Assembly (NCBI RefSeq): GCF_039614725.1
Contig: NZ_CP154859.1
Span: 1 to 64,000 of the forward strand
DNA length: 64,000 nucleotides
Reading direction: 5' to 3'
Origin: Thauera sp. JM12B12
GTDB taxonomy: Bacteria > Pseudomonadota > Gammaproteobacteria > Burkholderiales > Rhodocyclaceae
Position numbers and translations under genes: made by a program. Of this stretch, positions 36,716-45,457 are shown one piece after another. The notes beneath the pieces are model-generated. The model worked only from the letters and a program-made list of their open reading frames with translations. It searched no databases and was not told where the DNA came from. The first letter of the stretch is position 1, and each line of letters starts with the position of its first letter.

Positions 36716-37822
36716 TCACTCCGGATGCGGGCGAGTCGCCGCATCCCATTGCCGCAGGAAAGCGTCCTTCTTGGCCTGATCCTGGTAGGCGAGCAGACCG
36801 GAGCCGATGCGGATCGGGCGGAATGCCTGCTGCAGGTCCGGATGCAGCATGCGGGCGGCACCGCCCCTGGTATCGGCCGTTGCCTCGCCGCGCAACGGCA
36901 GCAGGCCGAGATGCCCTGCGAGCAAGGCCTGGCCGCGGGCGGACAGCAGGTGGTCCAGCCAAAGTCTCGCGGCCGCCGGATGGCGGGCACCGCGGGTGAT
37001 GAAGGCGACCCGGCTCAGCACCAGGGTGTAGTCCTGCGGCAGCACCACCCCGAGCGCCGGATCGCTGCGCGCGCGACGGTAGGCATAGGAGCCGAGCACG
37101 TTATAGGCCAGCACCAGCTTGCCGGCCGAGATCCGGTCCAGCATGTCGCTGCTCGCCACATGCTGCTCGAGCCCCAGCACGCCCATGCCGCGCGCGAGTT
37201 GCCAGAACACGATTGGGTTGGCTTGCGCATCCTGGGAGTGAAGCAGCAGGCCAAGACCGGAGCGTTGCGGATCGTAGGTCGCGATCCGTCCGTGCAGGGC
37301 AGCCGGCGCACGTTCGAGCAGGCGGATCAGCTCGGCATGGCTGGAGGGGACGTCGTCCTCGGCGAGCAGGCGCCTGTTGTAGATGAAGGCCGCCGGTTCA
37401 TACGTGGTGCCGAAGGCCTCGTCCTTCCATACCGCCCAGCTCGGCAAGGCCGCTGTCTCCGCCGAACGGTGCGGCTGCGCATGGCCGTCATTGACCAGCT
37501 TGATCTGCAGGTCCATGGCCGAACTCCACACCACATCGGCCGCGAGCACGCCCCGGCTCGCCTCATCGACGACGCGCGCATAAAGATCCCCGGACTGCAT
37601 GTCGTGGTACTCGACGCGCACACCCGGATGGAGCGCCTCGAAGTCGTCCACCACGGGCCTCACCACCTCGAGGTCCGACGCGGCATAGACGACGACCACC
37701 CCCTCGCGGCGCGCCTGCTCCTGCCGATCGATGGTCTTTTCGGCGTGTGCGCCCATTGCCGCCGTCGTGGCGGCGATCATCAGCAAGGTCCTCAGCAAGA
37801 CCCGCAGAGCTCCGCAGTTCAC
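36716..37822 (-). CDS. Orphan periplasmic substrate-binding protein
   Basis: 368 residues of the iron/2-aminoethylphosphonate/sugar-phosphate (AfuA/FbpA-like) binding-protein fold: signal peptide ending GAHA-EK, VVVYAASDLEVVRPVVDDFE, then AADVVWSSAMDLQIKL and RVAFITRGARHPAAARLWLDHLLS. The GTG at 37822 is preceded by GGGAGG at 8 bases. No ABC permease or ATPase gene lies nearby. It is divergent from a TctDE-like system, and a weaker copy of the tandem repeat found before the porin and tctC faces its promoter, so it may serve in sensing (as PgtC does) rather than transport. Confidence 0.87.
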   Translation of the reverse strand: MNCGALRVLLRTLLMIAATTAAMGAHAEKTIDRQEQARREGVVVVYAASDLEVVRPVVDDFEALHPGVRVEYHDMQSGDLYARVVDEASRGVLAADVVWSSAMDLQIKLVNDGHAQPHRSAETAALPSWAVWKDEAFGTTYEPAAFIYNRRLLAEDDVPSSHAELIRLLERAPAALHGRIATYDPQRSGLGLLLHSQDAQANPIVFWQLARGMGVLGLEQHVASSDMLDRISAGKLVLAYNVLGSYAYRRARSDPALGVVLPQDYTLVLSRVAFITRGARHPAAARLWLDHLLSARGQALLAGHLGLLPLRGEATADTRGGAARMLHPDLQQAFRPIRIGSGLLAYQDQAKKDAFLRQWDAATRPHPE

Positions 37823-37882
37823 CGTACAGTCCTCCCGTTCCAAGCCCCGGCTGGGTTCCCGGCGCGCCGCACGCCACCCGCC

Positions 37883-37912
37883 TTGGACGCACACGCGCTT
37901 TGCGCAGATAAT
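37883..37912 (+). promoter_or_regulatory. Candidate promoter for the response-regulator gene
   Basis: GATAAT (37907-37912, 5/6 to consensus) lies 18 bases after TTGGAC (37883-37888, weak). The same A+T patch read on the minus strand (ATTATC) sits about 10 bases past the tandem repeat facing the binding-protein gene, so it may supply -10 elements in both directions. By-eye call. Confidence 0.35.
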
Positions 37913-37921
37913 CGGGCACAC

Positions 37922-37941
37922 ACCTTTCGATTCACTTTCAC
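37922..37941 (-). promoter_or_regulatory. Tandem-repeat site facing the binding-protein gene (weaker copy)
   Basis: On the minus strand this reads GTGAAAGTGAATCGAAAGGT. It keeps TGAAAG and AATCGAAAG at the same 11-base spacing as the sites at 40191 and 49835 (15 of 20 bases equal to the tctC site). It points toward the binding-protein gene, its end 99 bases before the GTG, and lies just 11 bases before the response-regulator ATG, so occupancy could also repress the regulator's own expression. Confidence 0.6.
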
Positions 37942-37952
37942 CGGAGCCCCCG

Positions 37953-38642
37953 ATGCGGCTGCTGCTGGTCGAGGACCATGCCGATCTCGCCGAATGGGTC
38001 GGGCGGGCACTGCGCCAGGCGGGCTTCGTGCTCGACGTGCTCGGCCGCGGCGACCATGCCGATCAGGCGCTGCGCACCGAACACTACGACGTCGTGATCC
38101 TCGACCTTTCGCTGCCCGGCATGGACGGACTGGAAGTGCTGCGCCGTCTGCGCCATCGCGAGGGCGGCCCCGACGCCAGCCCGCCCACCCCGGTGCTGGT
38201 CTTGACCGCGCGCGGCAGCACGGAAGAGCGCGTGCAGGGACTCAACCTCGGTGCCGACGATTATCTGACGAAACCCTTCGAGATCGCGGAACTCGAGGCG
38301 CGCATCAAGGCCTTGCTCCGCCGCGCCGGCAACCAGGTGCCGCTGGTCCGCCTCGGCCGGCTGGAGTTCGACACCACCACGCGCATGGCGACGATAGACG
38401 GCGAGCCCCTCGCCCTCACGCCACGCGAGCTCGCCGTGCTCGAAGCGCTGCTGTCGCGCATCGGCCGTCCGGTGGCACGCGAGGCCCTGTTCGAGAAGGT
38501 GTTCGAGTTCGATGCCGACGCGCGCGTGGAAGCGATCGAGATCTACGTCTCGCGTCTGCGCAAGAAGCTCGAGGGCGCCGGCGTGGCGATCAACACGCTG
38601 CGTGGGCTGGGCTACCTGCTCGCGGAAAAGCCGGCGGCCTGA
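37953..38642 (+). CDS. tctD: TctD-like OmpR-family response regulator
   Basis: 229 residues: receiver domain with the acidic pair VEDH near the N-terminus, phospho-acceptor Asp in VVILDLSLPGMDG and Lys in LTKPFE, then an OmpR-type winged helix (LTPRELAVLEALLSRIG, VSRLRKKL). It resembles TctD/QseB regulators that control tricarboxylate uptake. OmpR proteins bind direct repeats as tandem dimers, matching the repeats found here. ATG at 37953 after GGAG; the kinase gene starts one base after its stop. The symbol rests on family resemblance and context. Confidence 0.9.
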   Translation: MRLLLVEDHADLAEWVGRALRQAGFVLDVLGRGDHADQALRTEHYDVVILDLSLPGMDGLEVLRRLRHREGGPDASPPTPVLVLTARGSTEERVQGLNLGADDYLTKPFEIAELEARIKALLRRAGNQVPLVRLGRLEFDTTTRMATIDGEPLALTPRELAVLEALLSRIGRPVAREALFEKVFEFDADARVEAIEIYVSRLRKKLEGAGVAINTLRGLGYLLAEKPAA

Positions 38643-38643
38643 C

Positions 38644-40128
38644 ATGGCCGGCAGTTCCAGCCCCGCACCCGTTGCCCCCGCCGAGGCGGGCGAAACGGAT
38701 GCTCGGCCGCCGCGGCCAGTGCCGGCCCGTGGCGCCAGCCTGCGCCACCGCGTGCTCGTCTGGTTGTTGCCGCCACTGGCCGTGCTGCTCGTCGTCAACG
38801 CCTTCCTGACCTACCGCAACGCGCTCGACGCGGTCAATCAGGCCTACGACCGCACCCTCACCGCCTCCGTCCGTGCGGTCGGCGAGCGCACCCACTCGGT
38901 CACCGGCCAGATCCAGGTGGACATCCCCTACGCCGCCTTCGAGGGCTTCGAGGACGATTCCGCGGAGCGGATCTTTCATGCCGTGTTCGACCCCGCGGGC
39001 GGACTGGTGACCGGCTACGCCGACCTGCGCCCGCCGGAGATGCCCGACGAGGCCGGCACCGTGCGCGTCTTCGACCTGAGCTATGCAGGCCAGACGGTGC
39101 GCATGGCCGCGATGCGCAAGCGCATGTACGACCCCGCGCTCGCCGGTGGCGATGCGGTGCTGATCGTGTTCGCCGAGACCACCGACGCGCGCCGCGCCCT
39201 GGCACGCAGGCTTTTCGTCGCCAGCCTGCAACGCCAGGCCCTGCTGGTGGCCGTGGGCGCCGTGCTGGTGGTGCTGGCGCTCGGCACCGCATTCCGTCCG
39301 CTGCTGCGCATCCGCGACCACATCCGCGAGCGCGACGAGGAAGATCTCACCCCGGTGCGCATGGAGCGCGTGCCGAGCGAGGTGGCGCCGCTGGTCGACG
39401 CAATCAACCACCACATGGAACGCCTGTCGGCGATGCTCGCCGCGCGCCGGCGCTTTCTGGCCGATGCCGCGCACCAGATCCGTACCCCGCTGGCGGTGCT
39501 GACCACACAGGCCGAGTACGGCCTGCGCCAGACCGAGCCGGAGGAGATGCTGGAGACCTTCGCCAGCCTGCTGCGCAGCACCCGCGCCGCGCGCCGGCTG
39601 GCCAACCAGATGCTGACCCTGTCGCGCGCCGAGGCCGTGAACGGCGTCATTGGCGAGCGCGCCCCGCTCGATCTCGCCGCCCTGGTCAAGGAGGTCGCCA
39701 TGGAGCTCGCACCGCTCGCGCTCAAACGCGACATCGACCTTGCCTACGAGGGCATCGGCCACGCGCTGATGATGGAGGGCAACGCACCGATGCTGCGCGA
39801 GATGGTGTCGAACCTGATCGACAACGCGATCCGCTACAGCCCGCGCGACTCTGCCGTCACCGTCGCCGTCGCCTGTTTCGCGAGCGAGGCCGTGGTCAGC
39901 GTCTGCGACCAGGGTCCCGGTATCCCCGAGGCCGAGCGTGAGCGCGTGTTCCAGCGCTTCTACCGCATCCTCGGCCACGGCGACAGCGAGGGCAGCGGGC
40001 TGGGACTCGCGATCGTGCGCGAGATCGCGATCGCCCACGGCGGCCAGGTGACGCTGCGCGCGGGCGAGGGCGGCCGCGGCCTGTGCGTCGAGATCGAACT
40101 GCCCGTGCGCGACCGCATCGCCGCCTGA
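38644..40128 (+). CDS. tctE: TctE-like sensor histidine kinase
   Basis: 494 residues. After a Pro/Ala-rich start come a membrane helix (about 37-60), a periplasmic 2CSK_N-type sensor domain as in TctE (NQAYDRTLTASVRAV; VFDPAGGLVTGYADL), a second helix (about 200-218), a HAMP-like linker, the H-box DAAHQIRTPLAVL with the phospho-His and an ATPase domain (SNLIDNAIRYS, GSGLGLAIVREIA). It should phosphorylate the adjacent regulator in response to a periplasmic ligand, by family analogy a tricarboxylate. The porin gene follows. Confidence 0.92.
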   Translation: MAGSSSPAPVAPAEAGETDARPPRPVPARGASLRHRVLVWLLPPLAVLLVVNAFLTYRNALDAVNQAYDRTLTASVRAVGERTHSVTGQIQVDIPYAAFEGFEDDSAERIFHAVFDPAGGLVTGYADLRPPEMPDEAGTVRVFDLSYAGQTVRMAAMRKRMYDPALAGGDAVLIVFAETTDARRALARRLFVASLQRQALLVAVGAVLVVLALGTAFRPLLRIRDHIRERDEEDLTPVRMERVPSEVAPLVDAINHHMERLSAMLAARRRFLADAAHQIRTPLAVLTTQAEYGLRQTEPEEMLETFASLLRSTRAARRLANQMLTLSRAEAVNGVIGERAPLDLAALVKEVAMELAPLALKRDIDLAYEGIGHALMMEGNAPMLREMVSNLIDNAIRYSPRDSAVTVAVACFASEAVVSVCDQGPGIPEAERERVFQRFYRILGHGDSEGSGLGLAIVREIAIAHGGQVTLRAGEGGRGLCVEIELPVRDRIAA

Positions 40129-40190
40129 ACCACCGGGCGCCTGCGCCCGCCCCCCTCCGCGAACGTCCTCCTCCTTCCCGACCGCTTGCA

Positions 40191-40210
40191 CTGAAAGCCG
40201 ATCGAAAGCC
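40191..40210 (+). promoter_or_regulatory. Tandem-repeat site upstream of the porin operon
   Basis: CTGAAAGCCGATCGAAAGCC, two GAAAGCC half-sites 11 bases apart, i.e. one helical turn, as expected for an OmpR-family regulator. It ends 69 bases before the porin ATG and points toward it. It matches the site before tctC (49835-49854, minus strand) in 19 of 20 bases. Confidence 0.75.
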
Positions 40211-40279
40211 AGCGGCGCTGCAATGCGTCCCGCGCGCCGACCGTGCTGCGCAACCGTCCACAAGATCGAGGAGACTTCC

Positions 40280-41323
40280 ATGCAACGCCTTACCGTCCCG
40301 GCCCTGGTGGCCGCCGCCCTCGCCATGCCGTCGCTGGCAGCAGCGCAGTCCAACGTCACCATCTACGGCCTCATCGACCTCAACATCAGCCATGAGCGAT
40401 CCGGCGACCAGCGCTACACGGGCGTCCATCATGGCGAACTCAACGGCTCGCGCCTCGGCTTTCGCGGCACCGAGGATCTCGGCAACGGCATCAAGGCCCT
40501 GTTCGTGCTCGAGAGCGGCTTCGACCCCTCGACCGGCCTCGCCGAGCAGGGCGGGCGCCTGTTCGGCCGCCAGTCCTTTGTCGGCCTGGAAAGTGGCCTC
40601 GGCCGCCTGACCCTGGGACGACAGTACTCGCCCGCCTTCACCGCGCTCGACCCCTTCGACGCCACCGGCAACGCCGACCGCAGCGCGGGCCTGCTGGTGC
40701 GCAAGACCGGCGCGGTGAAGCCGGCCTACGAGGTGCGCTTCGACAACATGGTGAAGTACCGCTCGCCCAAGCTCGCCGGGTTCGAGGTGGAGGCCGGCTA
40801 CTGGTTCGGGGAGAAGACCGCCGCCAACGCGACCGCGCGCAAGGAAGGCGACGGTAACGGCCTGAGCCTCCTCTACGGCAACGCCGGATTCGCCGGCGCG
40901 CTCACCACCCAGGTCGTGCAGCGCGACGCCACCGGCGGCAAGGTGCGTACCAGCGGCTTCGCCCTGTCCTACGACTTCGGCATCGTGAAGCCCTACTTCG
41001 TCTGGTCGCAGGACAAGGAGAGCGGCACCGTCGGCAACGGCAAGGCGCGTAGCTGGGACCTCAGCGCCGAGATCCGCCTCAACCCCGCCAACACGGTGGC
41101 GATCAGCTACGCCGAGCGCGACGAGTCGGACGGCGCGGCAGGCGAGGACGCCAGCGGCTGGTCGGCCTACTACCTGCATGCGCTGTCCAAGCGCACCACG
41201 CTGTACACCGGCTACTCGCAGCTCTCCAACGAGGACGGCGCCAACTACGCGATCGGCAACATCACGCCGGCGGCCGGCGACACGCACCGCGTGGTCATGG
41301 CCGGCATGCGCCACCGCTTCTGA
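40280..41323 (+). CDS. Gram-negative trimeric porin
   Basis: 347 residues of the betaproteobacterial general-porin family: signal peptide ending LAAAQS, then NVTIYGLIDLNIS, SRLGFRGTEDLGNGIKALF and LFGRQSFVGLE, with a final HRF for BAM recognition. It forms an outer-membrane diffusion channel. ATG at 40280 after GAGGAG. It is first in a probable operon with the two citrate-lyase-like subunits (31-base gap), so it probably admits their substrate. Confidence 0.93.
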   Translation: MQRLTVPALVAAALAMPSLAAAQSNVTIYGLIDLNISHERSGDQRYTGVHHGELNGSRLGFRGTEDLGNGIKALFVLESGFDPSTGLAEQGGRLFGRQSFVGLESGLGRLTLGRQYSPAFTALDPFDATGNADRSAGLLVRKTGAVKPAYEVRFDNMVKYRSPKLAGFEVEAGYWFGEKTAANATARKEGDGNGLSLLYGNAGFAGALTTQVVQRDATGGKVRTSGFALSYDFGIVKPYFVWSQDKESGTVGNGKARSWDLSAEIRLNPANTVAISYAERDESDGAAGEDASGWSAYYLHALSKRTTLYTGYSQLSNEDGANYAIGNITPAAGDTHRVVMAGMRHRF

Positions 41324-41354
41324 GCCTCGACCACCGCACACGGGAGAACCCGAC

Positions 41355-42644
41355 ATGAACATCACGGGAATGCTGTACGGCGCCCGCCTGTTGCAGTTCG
41401 CCGACTTCCCCGCCGCCGAGGTGCTCGGCCCGGACGCCAGCGAGGAGCAGATCAAGGCGCTCATCGAGCGTCATGGCGCGGTCTTCGTCAAGCCGCTGTT
41501 CAAGGGCGGCGTCGGCAAGAAGGGCAAGGCCGGCCTCATCGGCCGCGCCAGGGACCTGCGCACCGCGCTGGCCGAGAAGGAGCGCCTGTACTTCGTCGAG
41601 CACCGCCACGGCCACCAGGTGGCGAAGGCCAACGGCGTCACCTTCGAAGGCGCGGTGCCGGCCGAGCACGAGGTCTATTTCTCGATCACCGACTCGACCG
41701 AGTTCCGCGCCCCGACCATGACCCTGACCCACCGCGGCGGCGTCGACATCGAGGAACTCGACAAGTCGCAGGTCGCGCGCGTGCCCTTCGACCCGCTCAC
41801 CGGCCTGAAGGCCTTCGTCGTCGCCAACGCGCTCGCCGACATCGGCGCGCCCAAGCAGATCATCTCGCCGCTGGTGCAGCACCTGCCGCGGCTGTGGGAG
41901 CTGTACCACGACTTCGGCATGACCACCCTCGAGCTCAACCCGATCCGCATGCGCCCCGACCGCCGCGGCCGGCTCACGCCGGTGGCCTGCGACTTCAAGT
42001 GCGGCTTCGACCGCGACGATCCACGCTGGCACCGGCTGAACCTGCCCGCCCACCTGTTCGCGGTGGACTACTCCGACTTCGAGCAGGAGATCAACCAGCT
42101 GCGCACCCACCAGGGCCAGAGCGACGTCTACGTGATCAATGCCGGCGGCACCATCCTCGCCCCCACCTTCGGCGGCGGCGCCAACTCGCTGGTCACCGAG
42201 ATGCTCGGCGACGACGCCATCATCTCCTCCGACTTCGGCGGCAACCCGCCCTACGAGAAGATGAAGGCGGTCGCCTCGATCTGCTTCAAGCACTGGCTGC
42301 GCCAGTCCAACGTGCTCTTCATCATCGGCGGCAAGTCCAACAACACCGACATCCACGAGACCTTCCGCGCCATGGCCGATGCCTTGCGCGAGCACTTCGG
42401 CAGCCATGGCCCGACGCCGCTCACCGTCGTCGCCGGCCGCGGCGGGCCGAACCTGGTGCGCGGCATGGGCGTGCTGCGCGACACCTGCGAGGCGCTCGGC
42501 CTGCCCTACCGCCTGTTCGGCTTCGATTCGGCGATGAGCGAGGTGGTCGATTACGCGCGCGAGGCCAACGAATGGATGAAGGCGGGCGGCCGCGACGCCG
42601 TCGCCGCGCGCCTGGGGCTCGCCCCCGCGGCCACCGCCGCCTGA
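41355..42644 (+). CDS. ATP-grasp/citrate-binding subunit of an ATP-citrate-lyase-like enzyme
   Basis: 429 residues matching AclB (the N-terminal third of animal ACLY). An ATP-grasp domain comes first (VFVKPLFKGGVGKKGKAGLI; TTLELNPIRM with the metal-binding Glu/Asn), then a flavodoxin-like domain with the citrate-contact loop IIGGKSNNTD (323-332; IIGGSIANFTN in ACLY) and RGGPN near 362, whose Arg binds a carboxylate in ACLY. It should bind ATP and a tricarboxylate-like acid and form an acyl-phosphate for transfer to the partner's His. Ribosome site GGGAGAACCCGAC before ATG. Exact substrate inferred, not shown. Confidence 0.8.
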   Translation: MNITGMLYGARLLQFADFPAAEVLGPDASEEQIKALIERHGAVFVKPLFKGGVGKKGKAGLIGRARDLRTALAEKERLYFVEHRHGHQVAKANGVTFEGAVPAEHEVYFSITDSTEFRAPTMTLTHRGGVDIEELDKSQVARVPFDPLTGLKAFVVANALADIGAPKQIISPLVQHLPRLWELYHDFGMTTLELNPIRMRPDRRGRLTPVACDFKCGFDRDDPRWHRLNLPAHLFAVDYSDFEQEINQLRTHQGQSDVYVINAGGTILAPTFGGGANSLVTEMLGDDAIISSDFGGNPPYEKMKAVASICFKHWLRQSNVLFIIGGKSNNTDIHETFRAMADALREHFGSHGPTPLTVVAGRGGPNLVRGMGVLRDTCEALGLPYRLFGFDSAMSEVVDYAREANEWMKAGGRDAVAARLGLAPAATAA

Positions 42645-42675
42645 GCCCCGACACAAGCAGTCCAAGGAGACAGCC

Positions 42676-45378
42676 ATGTACCAACAAGGCGTTGGTGATT
42701 TCAAGTACTACGTGGGCATCAGTTCGCTGGCCCAGATCGCGACCCGGCACGACCGGGTGTGCGTGCTCAACATCCTCGGCGGCGAATCGAGCGAGGTCAC
42801 CCCGGTCGGCCACGCCTGGTCGGGCGGCAACGTGGTGTTCGGCACCTCGCCCGGCCGCCGCGGCCAGGTGCTGGAGACGCCACTCGGCAACATCCCGGTC
42901 TACAACAGCGTGCGCGAGGGCCTGGATGATGGCCACCGCTTCAACTGCGGCGTGGTCTATCTGCCACCCTCGGCGGCGCGCGACGGCGTGGCCGAGCTGA
43001 TCCGGGTGAATCCGGAGCTGAGGAAGGTCTTCATCATCACCGAGAAGATCTCGGTGCACGACGCGCGCGAGATCCGCGCCATGGGCCAGCAGCACGGCAT
43101 CGACATCTTCGGCGCCAACTGCCTGGGGGTGGCCGATTCGTGGAACCAGGTGCGCATCGGTGGCGCGCTCGGCGGCGACAACCCGTCGGACACGCTGCGC
43201 CGCGGCTCGATCGCGGTGCTGTCGAACTCGGGCGGCTTCACCACCACCATCGCCCAGTACCTGCGCATGGCGGGATGGGGCACGACCACGCTGGTCTCCA
43301 GCGGCAAGGACGTCTACATCCACTACGCGGCGCCGGAGTTCGCCTTCGCGCTCGCCAACGACGCGCGCAGCAAGGCCGCGGTGCTGTATTGCGAGCCCGG
43401 CGGCTACTACGAGCGCGACGCCGAGTTCACCAAGCCGGTGGTCGCCTGCGTGGTCGGGCGCTGGAAGTCGCGCCTCACGCGCGCGGTCGGCCACGCCGGC
43501 GCGATGGCGGGCGGCGAGGACGATGCCGCCGCCAAGGAACGCTGGTTCATGGACAAGTTCGGCGTCGACGGCCTGTACACGCCCGACAACCCGGTGTTCT
43601 CGGCGAAGGGCGCGGTGGTCACCAACATCGCCCACATTCCCGCCGCGCTCACCGCGGTGATGCGCGCCAACGCCACGCTGCCCGACTTCGCGCCCGAGGG
43701 CTCGATGGAACTCAAGCCCTGGTTCGGCGCCAACCTCGGCATCGCGCTGCCGCCGCAGCTCGACCTGCCGGTGGTGCCGGCGCTCGAGCCCTATCGCAGC
43801 CAGATCGCCCGCCTCGCCGAACAGGTCGGCGCGGTGTTCCCGCGCGAGTCCATGAAGGACGCCTCGGGCGCCTCGCAGATGGACCCCGCGACCCAGGTCT
43901 CCAGCCTGCACGGGGTGAGCGTGCTCGAGGCCGCGCGCCGCCCGCTCGAGGCCAACCTCGGCCTGGCCCTGCTGCGCGAGGCCGGCGGCGACAACGACCG
44001 CAAGCTGATCGCGGTGGCGGTCGGCGCCCACCTCAACCTGCATGGCGACCCCGCGCTCGCCGCCGCCCAGGCCGCGCGCGCCGCCGGGAACGCACCCAAC
44101 GCGGTGCTCGCCGCCGCCATCGCGATCGTCGGCCCGCGCCGCGCCGAGCGCGCACGCGCGATCGCCGGCGCGCTGATCGAGCGCCTGCACGGCGCCGGCC
44201 TGCGCAACGCGCTCGACGAGGACTTCGACTGCCGTGCGCTCGCCGACGACGCCGAGCTGGTCGCGCTAGTGCGCGCCCCGGCGCCCGACGCCCGCGCCGA
44301 GGCGATGCTCGCCGGCCTGGCGGCGCGCGATGCGCGCTCGGTGCCGGTGCGCCTGCTGCAGCACACCGGCGTGCCCCTGAGCGCCGATGCGGTGCTCGCG
44401 GCGATCACCACCACGCTCGCCTGGGGGCCGCTGATGCGCAAGCGCATGTCGCGCCTGAGCGCCGAGTGCCTGCCATGGTGGATGCAGCTGGTCGGCACCC
44501 TGATCGGCGCCTCGGCCCCGGCCGCGCAGCACGAGGCCGGCCGCTTCTGCGGCATCGACGAGGCGGAGATGCTCGGTGGCGGCTCGCTCACCGGGCTCGC
44601 CTGCCAGGCGCTGCTCGGCCGCACACCGCAGCCGGCCGACCTGTTCGCCTACCAGACCCTGGTCGGCATCCTGCTCACCAACGGCCCCGGCACCATCTCC
44701 GCCCAGGGCGCCAAGGGCGCGGTCTCGGCCGACGGCCCGGAAACGCCGCAGCGCGTGCAGCTCAACAAGGCGGTCGTCGGCTTCCTCACCCACACCGGCT
44801 ACGCTCACGGCGGCAACGGCTTCGAGGGGGTGCAGTTCCTGATCGAGCAGTTCCGCGACAGCGGCCTCGACGATCCGGCGGCCGCCCACGGCATCGACGT
44901 CGCCGCGCTGGCACGCCGCTGCGCCGAGGACTATGCGCGCTACAAGGCCGAACGCAAGCAGACCGGCAGCGAGGACATCCGCAAGATCCCGGGCGTGAAC
45001 CACCCGGTGTTCAAGGACCGGCCGGTGAACGTCGACCCGCGCGAAGCCTTCATCCGCGAGCTGATGGCCACGCGCGGCGAGGCCAACGTGTTCCACGACT
45101 TTTACCACGCCCTGGTGCAGGCGCTGCACGAGGCCGGGGTGTCGCGCACGGTGTATTGCGTGAACATCGACGCCGTGATCGCCGCCCTGCTGCTGCGCCT
45201 GACCTGGCAGCCATGGCGTGAGGGCCGCATCGACGAAGCGCGCTTGGAAGACGCCGCGTTCACCTTGTTCCTGCACGCCCGCATGCTGGGCTGCGCGGCC
45301 GAGATCGACGACCACCTGAACCGCGGACGCAACATGGACACGCGCACGCCGGCGTCGAAATGCCGTCACGTCAGCTGA
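42676..45378 (+). CDS. CoA-ligase/citrate-synthase-like large subunit (AclA-like, 900 aa)
   Basis: Residues 1-330 form a succinyl-CoA-synthetase-alpha-like CoA-binding/ligase unit with the phospho-His in GHAGA (His273). Residues about 520-870 are a citrate-synthase-like domain: His711 in HGGN, His776 in NHPVF and Asp832 in NIDAV fit the citrate-synthase triad, while the ACLY His of DHGP is Asn669 (NGPG). Between them, about 395-500 (LHGDPALAAAQAARAAGN) looks like a second, degenerate citrate-synthase half. AclA is only about 610 residues, so roughly 290 are extra. By-eye alignment. Probably makes and cleaves a citryl-CoA-type intermediate; substrate unproven. AAGGAGA precedes the ATG. Confidence 0.75.
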   Translation: MYQQGVGDFKYYVGISSLAQIATRHDRVCVLNILGGESSEVTPVGHAWSGGNVVFGTSPGRRGQVLETPLGNIPVYNSVREGLDDGHRFNCGVVYLPPSAARDGVAELIRVNPELRKVFIITEKISVHDAREIRAMGQQHGIDIFGANCLGVADSWNQVRIGGALGGDNPSDTLRRGSIAVLSNSGGFTTTIAQYLRMAGWGTTTLVSSGKDVYIHYAAPEFAFALANDARSKAAVLYCEPGGYYERDAEFTKPVVACVVGRWKSRLTRAVGHAGAMAGGEDDAAAKERWFMDKFGVDGLYTPDNPVFSAKGAVVTNIAHIPAALTAVMRANATLPDFAPEGSMELKPWFGANLGIALPPQLDLPVVPALEPYRSQIARLAEQVGAVFPRESMKDASGASQMDPATQVSSLHGVSVLEAARRPLEANLGLALLREAGGDNDRKLIAVAVGAHLNLHGDPALAAAQAARAAGNAPNAVLAAAIAIVGPRRAERARAIAGALIERLHGAGLRNALDEDFDCRALADDAELVALVRAPAPDARAEAMLAGLAARDARSVPVRLLQHTGVPLSADAVLAAITTTLAWGPLMRKRMSRLSAECLPWWMQLVGTLIGASAPAAQHEAGRFCGIDEAEMLGGGSLTGLACQALLGRTPQPADLFAYQTLVGILLTNGPGTISAQGAKGAVSADGPETPQRVQLNKAVVGFLTHTGYAHGGNGFEGVQFLIEQFRDSGLDDPAAAHGIDVAALARRCAEDYARYKAERKQTGSEDIRKIPGVNHPVFKDRPVNVDPREAFIRELMATRGEANVFHDFYHALVQALHEAGVSRTVYCVNIDAVIAALLLRLTWQPWREGRIDEARLEDAAFTLFLHARMLGCAAEIDDHLNRGRNMDTRTPASKCRHVS

Positions 45379-45457
45379 CGCGGCTCACCCGGGGGCGGCC
45401 TGCCCGCCCCCGGCGCGGCGCGGGCAGCGCCTCCCCCACCCCCACCGGAACCTCACC

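Noticed and set aside
36716..37822. Iron(III) or phosphonate ABC importer
   Set aside because: Only the binding protein is present. No permease or ATPase gene lies within reach, and context points to signalling.
41355..45378. Ordinary succinyl-CoA synthetase (sucCD)
   Set aside because: The ATP-grasp subunit carries the ACLY-type citrate loop and RGGPN, and the large subunit extends far past the ligase domain into a citrate-synthase-like domain.
42676..45378. Inactive lyase domain because the ACLY DHGP His is Asn669
   Set aside because: His711, His776 and Asp832 occupy what look like the three true citrate-synthase catalytic positions, so loss of activity does not follow.
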